Part shown: positions 54,388 through 63,846 of the stretch, piece by piece
Position numbering within the stretch: the first letter of the stretch is position 1
Layout of the letters: every line of letters starts with the position of its first letter
NCBI RefSeq assembly: GCF_012844305.1
Contig: NZ_JABANE010000021.1
Coordinates: 1 to 64,000 of the forward strand
DNA from: Flammeovirga aprica JL-4
GTDB taxonomy: Bacteria > Bacteroidota > Bacteroidia > Cytophagales > Flammeovirgaceae
Direction of reading: 5' to 3'
DNA length: 64,000 bases
The notes under the pieces: generated by a model
The model's input: the letters and a program-made list of their open reading frames with translations, nothing else
The model's database searches: none
What the model was told of the DNA's origin: nothing
Made by a program: the position numbers and the translations under genes

Positions 54388-56373
54388 TTATTTTTTCACA
54401 ATAGTATACGTGAATTTTCTAGCGTCACTATCATAAGTTAAAGTGACAGTATAAACATCAGCAACTTCTACTGAAAGGTCGCCTCCATCTCTACCTACTT
54501 CTCCATCAACATCTGTAAGCCCTAAATTATGGTCCCAGTTGTTATTTGCTCTGAACTTGAAATTTGCTCCTGCTACTAATTCAACTTCTTTATACCATGT
54601 TTTAGTTGCAACGTCGAATGTAAGAGGCGTATCCGTCTCCCATCCGCCGCCACCTTTGACAGCGTCACCGATTAATCCCCATTCTAAAGCTTCCAGTTCA
54701 TAGGTTAATTTTTCTGGATTCATTTTCAAGCTGTAATGATTTTCAGCATCAACAGGAATATTACCTCCAGTTGTTGATAAAACGCCATCAGATTCATAAC
54801 CATAATTTGTTCCATCGAAGTTTGGCAGTGATGTAAATTTGAAACCACCTTCAGGCATCCAGAACCAGTTTGAATAATCACCTTCAGGATTATCTAAGTT
54901 TACAACGTCATCATCATTGTGCTTCCAATCATTGAAATCACCAGAAACATAAATTTCTGAAGCGAAAGCTTGGTAAGGAGTGATGTTGATTTCTTGTAAT
55001 TCTGATTCCAATTTTGAACCCTCTGCAAAAATGGCTACTACTTTTACACCATGTTTAGTGGCTTTGTCAGCTTCTCCACCGTCTTTCAAAGCGGCTGCAT
55101 TTAGTTCCTCTACCGTTAAAGTCACTGATAAATCAACGCCTTCGTACATCACTTGAGAACCTAAAAGTACTTGGTATTTTTCTAATGTTTCATCACCATA
55201 AACCGACTCAGACCATGAGATTGTTTCAATAGACTGATCTTTATCGTCTTTTGTAAGCACATAATCTGTGATAGTAAGCGGTGCCATTTCAGGTGCTGTA
55301 ATTTCTACTGCTCCTCTATAGAAATAGATGTAAGTACCAGGGTTTTTCAAATCAAGAACAATCATTCTAGTTCCTGCTTTCACTTCGATTGGCTCGCCAT
55401 TATTCTCTGTTACACCATCTGCTTCACCTTTACCTAAATTGTGATCGTTATTAGCATAGAATGTAAATGAACCATCTACAAAATCAACGTTTGCATATAA
55501 GTAACGGTTTGTTTGATCGTAATCCATTACAATTTCACCACCTGGGATTGCTGAACCTTTCAGTTTGAAAGTCAATGGCTCAATCATCAATGTTGAAGAA
55601 CCATTAGAGCTCATAAAGAACATACCCGGTCCTGGCGTAACTTTAATATTCTCTCCATCACCAGCAATAGCCGTAGAGAAACCATTACCATCACTTTCCC
55701 AATCTCCTTTCTGTCCGTAAGCTGGATCTCCCCAAGTTGGACCTGCACAAATTTTAAATTCATTATTAAGGTACATGTAGCCATTGTAAGGGCCTCCCTC
55801 TTCTTCTACTGAACCTAAAATTGTAGTTTCATCATTTTCTGCCCAATCTTGATGGTCACCTCTAACGAAAATTTTATTACTCGGTAAAGTAGGTGTGAAA
55901 TAAGGAAAAATATTAGCGACAACTTGCTTTGTAGAACTCACAACTCCTGTTCCTGTTGGAAAGTCTCCAATAAATGCTCTGATCCCTAAATCTACATTTT
56001 CTTCAACAACCATTCCTTCAGATAACACGCCTGTGATTTTCATGATAGCATCATTCATCTCTTTTTGAGAGATCTCTACTTGAGTCGCGCTACCATTTAC
56101 CAAAGTCACTACTTCTACTGCATCATATCCTTCAATAGAAGCCATAATTTGATAATTGTGTTCTGTTTTTGCACCAAAACTTGCTGGAGACCATTCTAAA
56201 GTTTCAAATACATCACCGGCAGTTTCTTTAGTGAAGACGTACAATTCGCCATCAGGGCCTTTTGTAAATTCAGGGCTAACATAGTCTTCAGGGTACCCAA
56301 TGTGGGTCAACTCTCTTTCATGACATGAGAATAATGTCAGTAAGATTGTCAATATTGATAATGCTTTTTTCAT
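54388..56373 (-). CDS. SusE/SusF-like outer-membrane glycan-binding lipoprotein (locus 2)
   Basis: A 661-residue protein with the lipobox LFSCHERELTHIGYP near residue 17. It is almost twice as long as its locus-1 counterpart because the SusE Ig-like and binding-domain set is repeated. The first Ig unit (~50-155; LEWSPASFGAKTEHNYQIM) and binding unit (KIFVRGDHQDWAENDE) are followed by a second Ig unit (ISWSESVYGDETLEKYQVLLG) and binding unit (EIYVSGDFNDWKHNDDDV). Two C-terminal SusF-type modules have FTFYANNDHNLGKGEADG and FKFRANNNWDHNLGLTD. The NNDHNLG/NNWDHNLG turns are typical of SusE/SusF proteins. It is the last gene of the operon, 109 bp after susD. Confidence 0.85.
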   Translation of the reverse strand: MKKALSILTILLTLFSCHERELTHIGYPEDYVSPEFTKGPDGELYVFTKETAGDVFETLEWSPASFGAKTEHNYQIMASIEGYDAVEVVTLVNGSATQVEISQKEMNDAIMKITGVLSEGMVVEENVDLGIRAFIGDFPTGTGVVSSTKQVVANIFPYFTPTLPSNKIFVRGDHQDWAENDETTILGSVEEEGGPYNGYMYLNNEFKICAGPTWGDPAYGQKGDWESDGNGFSTAIAGDGENIKVTPGPGMFFMSSNGSSTLMIEPLTFKLKGSAIPGGEIVMDYDQTNRYLYANVDFVDGSFTFYANNDHNLGKGEADGVTENNGEPIEVKAGTRMIVLDLKNPGTYIYFYRGAVEITAPEMAPLTITDYVLTKDDKDQSIETISWSESVYGDETLEKYQVLLGSQVMYEGVDLSVTLTVEELNAAALKDGGEADKATKHGVKVVAIFAEGSKLESELQEINITPYQAFASEIYVSGDFNDWKHNDDDVVNLDNPEGDYSNWFWMPEGGFKFTSLPNFDGTNYGYESDGVLSTTGGNIPVDAENHYSLKMNPEKLTYELEALEWGLIGDAVKGGGGWETDTPLTFDVATKTWYKEVELVAGANFKFRANNNWDHNLGLTDVDGEVGRDGGDLSVEVADVYTVTLTYDSDARKFTYTIVKK

Positions 56374-56482
56374 TACTTTTAGATTATAAAGTTTTTGAAA
56401 TATTTTGACACAGCAATAAGCTGAACCTATTGCGGTGGTTTAAGCAGTTGTACATTTTTTAGTTGTACAACTGCATCGTTTT

Positions 56483-58090
56483 CTAGTAACCTTTGTTTTG
56501 AATTAAATTAGGATTGGCACCAATTTCTGAAGAAGGAATTGGATACACTTCAAATGTCTCAGATACATTCGTCAAACCTTCTGGAGCAATTTGGCTTCCT
56601 TTGTAAGGCCAAGTTTGTACTACAGAACCTCTTGTAAAAGTGTTGAATCTTCTTAAGTCCTGACGTCTGTGACCTTCCCAGTATAATTCTCTCGCTCTCT
56701 CATTTAAGATCGTTTCAGCATTAACTTCTGGCACTGACTCTGTTGAACGGCCAGCTCTTTCCCAAAGCGTTCTAATATTATTATTACTTGCAAATCCGTT
56801 CATTCTCCACTCAATTTCAGTCTGCATCAAAATGGCATCTGCCACACGGAAAACAGGATAGTTTGTCTCTGCATAAGTAGCATGACCTGGAGCACCTTTA
56901 GAGTCTACATTTCTAAACTTCGTCACTTGCACACCTTGAGTAAATTGCATGAAATCAACAATATCAGTTGTTTCGTTACCTTGGTCGTCTTTATGAATAA
57001 AGAACAATGCTCTGTCATCAGTCTTACCCTCAAAAACATTAAGCAATGAAGTCATTGATCTGTTACCACCCCATCCTGGAGCACCCATCATATCTCTGTC
57101 CATATCACCACCTGTTGCTGCATTGATAATGTAAGTCATGCCACCCCAAGTACGTGTTTGGTCACCGAAATAGTTGATAGAGAAAATAATCTCTTTGTGC
57201 TCTTCATAGTTATCCATTACAAATAACGACTGATAAGCTGAAACAGCATTTTTATGAGAACCTGAAAGCGTGTAGTTATTGACTACTAAGTCTGTATATT
57301 TCTTCGCTTCGCTCAAATGCGCCTCACCAATATATACTTCAGCATTCAAGAACACTTTCCCAAGTAACATATAGGCTACACCTTTATTGGCTTGCCCAAA
57401 CATACTTTCACCAATATCTACTAATTGCTCTTCTGAAGAAGCATCAATAATCGACTCAAGTTCTGCTGTGATATAATCAAATAATTCTCTTCCACCTTGT
57501 TTACCCCATGGTAAAGGAAGTTCTTTTCCTACAGTGTTTTCTTCCGTGATTTTTGGAACACCATTACCATACAAGTCTAAAGCATGCCAGTAAGAATACG
57601 CTCTTAAGAAGCGTGCTTCTGCAATCTGACTAGATAAATCAAAATCTGAAGCCTCGCAATCTCTGATAAACTGATTGGCTAATGAAATCTGATAGATAAC
57701 TCTGTAATACAAAGCTTCATTCAGTGTGTTAGCGGCCGTCCAAGACATTGTAGACATTTCAGGTTGACCTGGGTCACCCCAACAGTTGATTGCCTCATCA
57801 GTTGGCAACTCTTGTGCTTCCCAATATCTACGTAAATATTGAGAGGCACCTTCGTCAATACCGCCAAGGTCACCGTTACCATCAGGTCCTTGCTGACCAG
57901 TAATTGCATAACCTGCGTAAAGCTTTGCTAAACCTTGATTGTAATCCGCTACTGTACGATAAACTTTATCTACAGTATCTACATTTGGATCAATTGGCGT
58001 AGTATCAAGCTGGTGCAAACATGAAGTAAAAGTAGTAGTTGCAACAACTAATGCCGGCGCTATATATTTTTTTAATGAATTTAAGTTCAT
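56483..58090 (-). CDS. SusD-like outer-membrane nutrient-binding lipoprotein (locus 2)
   Basis: A 535-residue SusD/RagB protein with the lipobox TFTSCLHQLDTTPIDPNVD. Its mature N-terminus is close to the locus-1 SusD (TPIDPNV; LAKLYAGYAITGQQG against LGKIYAGYHVAGQKG). SQIAEARFLRAYSYWHALDLYGNG and ILNERARELYWEGHRRQDLRRFNTFTRG are the family segments. The end, VYPIPSSEIGANPNLIQNKGY, is standard. It forms the uptake complex with the SusC gene 24 bp upstream. Divergence in the middle of the protein suggests a different, though related, ligand. Confidence 0.95.
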   Translation of the reverse strand: MNLNSLKKYIAPALVVATTTFTSCLHQLDTTPIDPNVDTVDKVYRTVADYNQGLAKLYAGYAITGQQGPDGNGDLGGIDEGASQYLRRYWEAQELPTDEAINCWGDPGQPEMSTMSWTAANTLNEALYYRVIYQISLANQFIRDCEASDFDLSSQIAEARFLRAYSYWHALDLYGNGVPKITEENTVGKELPLPWGKQGGRELFDYITAELESIIDASSEEQLVDIGESMFGQANKGVAYMLLGKVFLNAEVYIGEAHLSEAKKYTDLVVNNYTLSGSHKNAVSAYQSLFVMDNYEEHKEIIFSINYFGDQTRTWGGMTYIINAATGGDMDRDMMGAPGWGGNRSMTSLLNVFEGKTDDRALFFIHKDDQGNETTDIVDFMQFTQGVQVTKFRNVDSKGAPGHATYAETNYPVFRVADAILMQTEIEWRMNGFASNNNIRTLWERAGRSTESVPEVNAETILNERARELYWEGHRRQDLRRFNTFTRGSVVQTWPYKGSQIAPEGLTNVSETFEVYPIPSSEIGANPNLIQNKGY

Positions 58091-58114
58091 CTTCGTCTCT
58101 TATTTAATCGGTTA

Positions 58115-61100
58115 TTAAAAGTTCACGTTGAAACCTAACATGTATGTAGTAGGTCTTGGGTACATATTATTATCAATACCACCTGAAATTTCTGGATCCA
58201 CTCCTTTGTAGTTAGTGAAAATAACTGGGTTATTGACTGTACCAAATACTCTTAAATTAGCCTTCCCTTTTAAGAAATTGTTGAAGTTATACCCAACCAT
58301 GATATTATCAATTCTCAGGAAATTAGCACTTTGGATATAGTAATCTGAGTGCAATTGTCTTGATTGGAACCCTGTATTATAGATATCAGTCGTCACGTTG
58401 TTCGTATTATTGTTTGCTGATACATATAATTGATCGTAAGCAGAGTTGTTAGAGTCAACGTTGTTGTAAACTTGAGCACCAAACTGAGCACGACCTGCCA
58501 TGCTGAACTCCCAATTCTTGTACATTAAACGAGTTGTGAAACCAAAGAATAAGTTAGCCATTGGATCACCAGCGATATATTTATCTTGCTCATCGATTTT
58601 ACCATCACCGTTTCTATCAACATAAGCACCTTCGATCGGCTTGCCATTATCATCATAGATTTGCTCATATACTAGGAATGAATAAGGCGTGTAACCTACT
58701 CTGTGAATTTGGATTGTTTCACCAGTACCACCAGCAATACCACCTACTTTCACACCTTCATAACTTGGGTCATCAACTGTAGTTAATTTTGTGATTTTAG
58801 AGTCATTCCAAGTCATGTTCACACCAAAGTCCCAGTGGAAGTCTTGTCTCTGGATGATCTTAGCATTCAATGATAATTCAACACCTTTGTTCTCCATTGA
58901 ACCAACGTTAGTCAACAACATGTTTGTCAAGTTAGATCCACCAGGAACCGGAATATAGTTCAACAAGTCATCTGTCAATCTGTAATAAACTTCAGCTGAA
59001 CCTGTTAATCGATCGTTGAATAAACCGTAATCTAAACCAATGTTGTAAGTCGTTGTTTGTTCCCATTTAATGTTTTCATCATAACCTTCTGGACGGATTG
59101 TGTTGAAATACTCCCACTGACCAGTACTTGGGTTATAGAAACCATATCTTGAATATTCGTCACCTCTTGTATATGTGTTCATGTAAGGGTAATCACCTGC
59201 ACCAATGTTTTGCTGACCTGTTACACCAACACCTGCTCTTAATTTCAAATCAGAAACGAAGTTCACTGATTGCATCCAAGGCTCTTCCTTGATTTTCCAA
59301 GCTAATGCTAATGAAGGGAAAGTACCCCATCTGTTTTGAGGAGAAAAACGTGATGTACCGTCTTGACGAACAGTAACTGTAGCCATATACTTATTATTGA
59401 AAGTATAGTTTGCTCTACCAAAGAATGACATTAAGTAGTATTCTGTTGCCCAAGGTTGGTTTTTCATTTCATAACCGTAACCGTTTTGCTCAACAGTAGT
59501 ACCTTCTTGTAGGAAATGCTGCCAAGAATAACCACCCATTACATCAAATCTATGTTTACCGATTTCTTTGTTGTATTGCGCAAATAAATCTAATACTTCA
59601 TTTCTTTTCTCTTGAGTGTAATCAGAAACAAAACCACCTTTTTCTTCTATTCCTGAAGGAGCATTGTTTTCGTTCCAAGAAGTTTCAATTCCTTCATAAA
59701 CACCACCTTTAGCTGATGAGTAATCATAACCAGCATTTACCTTTAATACTAGATCTTCAAAACCATGAATTTTGTAATCAATTTGAGCGTTACCAATACT
59801 TCTGTTTACATTTGAAGTATTTGAGTTTTGATTAATCATCGCCATCGGGTTAGATGGAGCGTTCACTGATCTACCTGATAATGGATCGTCAGTAGTTGTC
59901 CAAGTGTGGTATCCGCCATAGTGAGGGAATCGGCTATCATATATAGGCTGAGTAGGATCATATGATACAGCACTACCAATTGCACCATCATTACCAAATT
60001 TGTTGTTGACAAACATACCTTTGATGGATGCATTTACTGATAAGTGGTCATCTAAAAACTTAGGAGAAAGATTTAAGTTTAATGTAGTACGATCCATTGA
60101 AGATCCTTTTAAAGTACCATTATCCATAGTATAACCCGCTGATGCACGGTAAGGCAACCATCCTTTCACGTTACCTGACACACCTACGTTATGGTCAGTA
60201 GAAACTGAGTTTTGGAATACTTCGTTTTGCCAGTTTGTATTTGCAGATCCTAATAAATGCTCACCAGGTCTACCTGACATAATATCTCTATATTGATCCG
60301 CTGATAATACATCAACTTGGTTGTTTAATGTATTTACTGAAACTGAACCATTGTAATTTACATTGATTGATGACTCATTTGTAGAACCTTTCTTTGTCGT
60401 AATGATGATTACACCATTTGATGCTCTTGAACCGTAAATCGCTGTTGCAGAGGCATCTTTCAATACTGTCATTGACTCGATATCAGCAGGGTTGATGGCG
60501 TTCAATGGGTTTCTCATACCTGAAATACCATCTGAATCTACTGGTACACCGTCAATTACAATTAGAGGATCATTTGATGCAATAAGAGATGAACCTCCAC
60601 GAATACGGATAGTCGATCCAGAACCTGGAGCACCACCACCTGTGGTAATTTGTACACCGGCTACTTTACCTTGAAGTAAACCTTGAGGCGAGTTAATTGC
60701 CCCCTTGTTAAATCCGTCTGCTGTCACTGCTTCTACGGAACCTGTAGCATCTTTCTTGGTAGTACTACCGTAACCAATAACTAATACTTCTTCAAGTTGT
60801 TCAGCGTCTACTTCCATGGGAACATCAATCCTCATTTCTGATCCAACTAAAAAGTCTTTAGTCAAATAACCAATATAACTAAACGATAAAGTAACGTTAT
60901 CTGATGAAAGGTTTAAAATGTATTCCCCATCAAAATTAGTGGTAGTACCATGTGTTGTACCTTTAACAACTACGGCAACACCTGGAAGAGGGGCACCATT
61001 TTCATCTACAACGGTACCTTTAATTGATTTTTCCTGTGCGGAAACAATGTTACCTCCTAAAGTAAAGAGTATACAGAGGAGGGTACAAACTAAATGTTTG

Positions 61101-61126
61101 CATGAAAAATGTAAATTTTCATTCAT
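58115..61126 (-). CDS. SusC-like TonB-dependent outer-membrane transporter (locus 2)
   Basis: A 1003-residue SusC/RagA protein. Signal peptide, carboxypeptidase-D-like domain (GTVVDENGAPLPGVAVVVKG) and plug (GLLQGKVAGVQITTGGGAPG; DPLIVIDGVPVDSDGISGM) match locus 1 almost word for word over the first ~250 residues. The barrel diverges, with different loops around ~400-560 and ~830-930, and ends in PTTYMLGFNVNF. It is paralogous to the gene at 50605-53595 by tandem duplication of the whole susCDE operon. A ~280-nt leader with the shared core element and the operator pair precedes it. Confidence 0.96.
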   Translation of the reverse strand: MNENLHFSCKHLVCTLLCILFTLGGNIVSAQEKSIKGTVVDENGAPLPGVAVVVKGTTHGTTTNFDGEYILNLSSDNVTLSFSYIGYLTKDFLVGSEMRIDVPMEVDAEQLEEVLVIGYGSTTKKDATGSVEAVTADGFNKGAINSPQGLLQGKVAGVQITTGGGAPGSGSTIRIRGGSSLIASNDPLIVIDGVPVDSDGISGMRNPLNAINPADIESMTVLKDASATAIYGSRASNGVIIITTKKGSTNESSINVNYNGSVSVNTLNNQVDVLSADQYRDIMSGRPGEHLLGSANTNWQNEVFQNSVSTDHNVGVSGNVKGWLPYRASAGYTMDNGTLKGSSMDRTTLNLNLSPKFLDDHLSVNASIKGMFVNNKFGNDGAIGSAVSYDPTQPIYDSRFPHYGGYHTWTTTDDPLSGRSVNAPSNPMAMINQNSNTSNVNRSIGNAQIDYKIHGFEDLVLKVNAGYDYSSAKGGVYEGIETSWNENNAPSGIEEKGGFVSDYTQEKRNEVLDLFAQYNKEIGKHRFDVMGGYSWQHFLQEGTTVEQNGYGYEMKNQPWATEYYLMSFFGRANYTFNNKYMATVTVRQDGTSRFSPQNRWGTFPSLALAWKIKEEPWMQSVNFVSDLKLRAGVGVTGQQNIGAGDYPYMNTYTRGDEYSRYGFYNPSTGQWEYFNTIRPEGYDENIKWEQTTTYNIGLDYGLFNDRLTGSAEVYYRLTDDLLNYIPVPGGSNLTNMLLTNVGSMENKGVELSLNAKIIQRQDFHWDFGVNMTWNDSKITKLTTVDDPSYEGVKVGGIAGGTGETIQIHRVGYTPYSFLVYEQIYDDNGKPIEGAYVDRNGDGKIDEQDKYIAGDPMANLFFGFTTRLMYKNWEFSMAGRAQFGAQVYNNVDSNNSAYDQLYVSANNNTNNVTTDIYNTGFQSRQLHSDYYIQSANFLRIDNIMVGYNFNNFLKGKANLRVFGTVNNPVIFTNYKGVDPEISGGIDNNMYPRPTTYMLGFNVNF

Positions 61127-61413
61127 AATTACTAGGTTAAAATTAGGTCGCTTTTTCTCTTTCTAAAAATACTGTTTTGGGCTTGTAAGGAACAATAAAT
61201 TATCTCCACAACAAGCTCTAAAAAAAATCAAGTTTGATTAATAGTACTATGACAAAATTATTTAATACTAATTCCAATTCTTGTTTAGCATTGTACTTAC
61301 AAAGAATAATTTAAGAATTAATGATCAATAATTTCTGACGTCGTACTTAAAATTTAAGATCATTAGGTTTAACAAATTTTTCTTAATTGCTTTTTCATCT
61401 CATTCTCATTTTC

Positions 61414-61442
61414 AAATTTACAAGTGCAAGGTAAACACTTTA
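61414..61442 (-). promoter_or_regulatory. Conserved 29-bp core promoter element, locus 2
   Basis: The + strand copy reads AAATTTACAAGTGCAA, then GG, then TAAACACTTTA. With the next base the minus strand gives a perfect -7 box TAAATTTG. Predicted start is about 280 nt before the susC ATG. Confidence 0.6.
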
Positions 61443-61569
61443 TATTTTACTTTATGATTAATTTATTATAAAGAGATATCTTAATTTTAACACGACAATA
61501 ATGTGCAAAAGTTATTTTCACCAACTATTTATTAAATTATCTTACTATTAGTTTTAAAATATGATAATC

Positions 61570-61579
61570 AAACGGTTGC
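61570..61579. promoter_or_regulatory. LacI-type operator, locus 2, proximal
   Basis: AAACGGTTGC fits AANCGGTTKC. It is 156 bp beyond the start of the core element, against 154 bp in locus 1. Confidence 0.5.
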
Positions 61580-61698
61580 TTCGTTTTTAATTTTAACTTA
61601 AAACAAAGGACTTATCTTAACATTAATAGTACAATTTTTATATATTATTTATAAAATCAAACGTTAATTATTTTTAAAAACGAAACCTGAAATTACTA

Positions 61699-61708
61699 AA
61701 CCGGTTGC
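61699..61708. promoter_or_regulatory. LacI-type operator, locus 2, distal
   Basis: AACCGGTTGC fits AANCGGTTKC and contains the perfect palindrome AACCGGTT. It is exactly 129 bp from the proximal copy. The other parts of 61127-61751 are AT-rich leader without a coding frame. Confidence 0.55.
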
Positions 61709-61751
61709 TAAAAAATGAAGATTAATAGAACCTTAGGGTTATAAAGCAGAA

Positions 61752-61795
61752 AATCTCCCACAAAAGAGTTTGAAATAAACCTTTCATGGGAGATT
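61752..61795 (-). terminator. Terminator of the DsbA-like gene
   Basis: AATCTCCCA (61752-61760) pairs with TGGGAGATT (61787-61795). The minus strand continues TTTTCTGC. It separates the DsbA-like gene from the second sus promoter region. Confidence 0.7.
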
Positions 61796-61847
61796 AAAAT
61801 AAAAATATGACTTTTCTAAGTTTTAAAAGTGTATGTCAATTTTGAAT

Positions 61848-62471
61848 TTAAAGGGTGTAACCGTAAACTTTATCCACCATCTCATCACCATCAAAATAAC
61901 CTGCTGCTAATTCTACAGCTTCTCCATCTCCTTTATCTATTAATAAGGAAGGAAAACCATTGGCTAAGAACCTCGCTTGATTGATTTCAGCAATGGTAGC
62001 ATTCTGATCTTCTTCTGAACCCCATGAATCCATGAAAGGTTTTGCGTCTATATCTAACTTCTGAAGCAATGCTAAATAAGTTTTGAAGTCATCAAAACGC
62101 TGCCCGAAATAAAACTGTGCTTTTTGGAGTTCCGATATAAAAGCCAATGTTTTTTCTGGAGCATTCTTTTTTACCCAAGTTATCGCCAATGCTGGTTCAA
62201 AACTTGAAAATGTATATGAAGTATCTTGTGATAACTCGTAAAACTCTGTACTGACCAAAGCACCCGTTTTTTGTTCCATTACTGGCGAATGCTGTTTCAT
62301 AAACTGATAAGTCTCTTTCCCTCCTTTAGGTGCTTGTTCGCCAACCCACATTCCTCCAACTAAAAATTCAAATTGAATTTCATCTTTATAAGCATCATAC
62401 ACTTTTTGTATGCTTTCACTATTGCCATAACACCACCCACACTGAGGGTCCATTACATATATTAGTTTCAT
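61848..62471 (-). CDS. DsbA/FrnE-like thioredoxin-fold protein
   Basis: A 207-residue protein from the ATG at 62471 (MKLIYVMDPQCGWCYG); the frame extends seven codons further upstream. The thioredoxin-fold active site is C-G-W-C, preceded by the cis-acting strand MDPQ, and the helical insertion carries FEPALAITWVKKNAPEKTLAFISELQKAQF. The late NGFPSLLIDKGDG holds the cis-proline. There is no signal peptide, so this is a cytosolic DsbA-family (FrnE/HCCA-isomerase-like) member and probably not a periplasmic disulphide catalyst. It is a single gene between two terminators. Confidence 0.87.
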   Translation of the reverse strand: MKLIYVMDPQCGWCYGNSESIQKVYDAYKDEIQFEFLVGGMWVGEQAPKGGKETYQFMKQHSPVMEQKTGALVSTEFYELSQDTSYTFSSFEPALAITWVKKNAPEKTLAFISELQKAQFYFGQRFDDFKTYLALLQKLDIDAKPFMDSWGSEEDQNATIAEINQARFLANGFPSLLIDKGDGEAVELAAGYFDGDEMVDKVYGYTL

Positions 62472-62521
62472 ATTATTTTTTTGTTTGAACAAATATTGAT
62501 CATTTTCTTAGGATAAAAAAA

Positions 62522-62548
62522 TAGTTCACCTCATAGTGAAGTGAACTA
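62522..62548 (-). terminator. Terminator in the LD-carboxypeptidase/DsbA-like interval
   Basis: TAGTTCAC (62522-62529) pairs with GTGAACTA (62541-62548), with a run of seven T on the minus strand. It is 223 bp after the LD-carboxypeptidase stop codon. Confidence 0.7.
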
Positions 62549-62771
62549 CTAAAAAATATGGGTTAATTACCTTTATTTTTTGAATAAATATTTTGCTAAT
62601 GCTTTTGCTTATTTTGATACCTTATATATGTATAAAGTCAAAACAAACCATAAGTAATGGCACTTGTTTAACCTTTTTAAATATAATATTAAACAGAGTG
62701 ATTTTTACGTATTACAACTGACTTCTTTTCAGAAACTTTATTTTGTTCAATAAAATAGTCTTTACTGAACA

Positions 62772-63665
62772 TTATATATTTTCGGCCACTTCTATTAATG
62801 CTTTATCTCCAATACATTTTATTTTATACTTCCCTCCTAGTTTAATAGGTGTATTGGGAAAATCATGACCAGCAGAAATTTCTGTGATCACAGGCACATC
62901 TACTTTTTCCTTGACCATTCTATTGATGCTTAATGGAAAATAAGGTTCTTCTTCATCAGGTACATCTGAAAACTGTCCCATAAGTATAGCTTTCACCCCC
63001 TTAAAGGCACCACTTCTTTGAAGATGTGTCAGATAGCGGTCAATTTGGTATGGCTTCTCTCCAATCTCTTCTATAAATAAAATCTTACCTTCCGTATTCA
63101 ATTCAGAATAAGTACCAATCTGATCGGACAACAAACATAAATTCCCTCCTACTATTTCCCCTTCAATCACCTGATCACTGAATTTTTCATTGACTTCTCC
63201 CTTTATACATGGAAACTCTTCATAAAAAAGCAGGCCCTTCAGCTGGCTTAAACTCACTTCTAATTCTTTTTTTGAAAATTGCCCCACCATTGGCGCATGT
63301 ATGGAAGGAAAACCGAGGTTATTGATACAGGTATGCAAAGCAGTCACGTCAGAAAAGCCTATGATTAATTTTGGATGATCAATAAATCTGGCCCAGTCTA
63401 CTCTATCTATAATTCTTGTAAGGCCATATCCTCCCCTTGCCATAAATATTGCCTTAATTTCTGGATCATCTAGTGCATGCTGCAACTTACCTATTCTTCT
63501 GCTGTCTGCCCCTGCGAGGCTTCCCCATTCTGCCGCCCATTCCTGATCATTGGGTACTATCAATCCCCATTCCCTTAATATTTCAATTCCTTGTAATGTT
63601 GCTTCTATATCTACTTTACCAGAACTCGCAACTACAGCCACTTTATCTCCTCTTTTTAAAGTCAT
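62772..63665 (-). CDS. LD-carboxypeptidase (peptidase family S66)
   Basis: A 297-residue S66 serine peptidase, full length. The family residues can be placed: nucleophile Ser105 in LIIGFSDVTALH, Glu200 in ILFIEEIGEKPYQIDR, and His267 in EISAGHDFPNTPI. FMARGGYGLTRIIDRVDW and GEIVGGNLCLLS are typical. Cytosolic LdcA cleaves the terminal D-alanine from tetrapeptides in peptidoglycan recycling. The MccF branch of S66 inactivates microcin C and is the alternative, but the neighbours do not support it. There is no signal peptide. It is a single gene. Confidence 0.9.
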   Translation of the reverse strand: MTLKRGDKVAVVASSGKVDIEATLQGIEILREWGLIVPNDQEWAAEWGSLAGADSRRIGKLQHALDDPEIKAIFMARGGYGLTRIIDRVDWARFIDHPKLIIGFSDVTALHTCINNLGFPSIHAPMVGQFSKKELEVSLSQLKGLLFYEEFPCIKGEVNEKFSDQVIEGEIVGGNLCLLSDQIGTYSELNTEGKILFIEEIGEKPYQIDRYLTHLQRSGAFKGVKAILMGQFSDVPDEEEPYFPLSINRMVKEKVDVPVITEISAGHDFPNTPIKLGGKYKIKCIGDKALIEVAENI

Positions 63666-63788
63666 CGTATTATGATTATGTACCCAGATATCTATTTTGC
63701 ATCAAATAAAAATAATCATTACGGTTTACATTCATCACAATTAGGCTTTATTCTTCTGATTATATCTTATTTTATCTTTATAAAAACA

Positions 63789-63818
63789 AAGGCTGACCCT
63801 AAAAATAGAATCAGCCTT
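63789..63818 (-). terminator. Terminator of the truncated type IX-secreted protein gene
   Basis: AAGGCTGA (63789-63796) pairs with TCAGCCTT (63811-63818), with a T-rich tail on the minus strand. Confidence 0.7.
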
Positions 63819-63846
63819 CTTGAGTAATAAAAGTGTGTTGAGTTTA

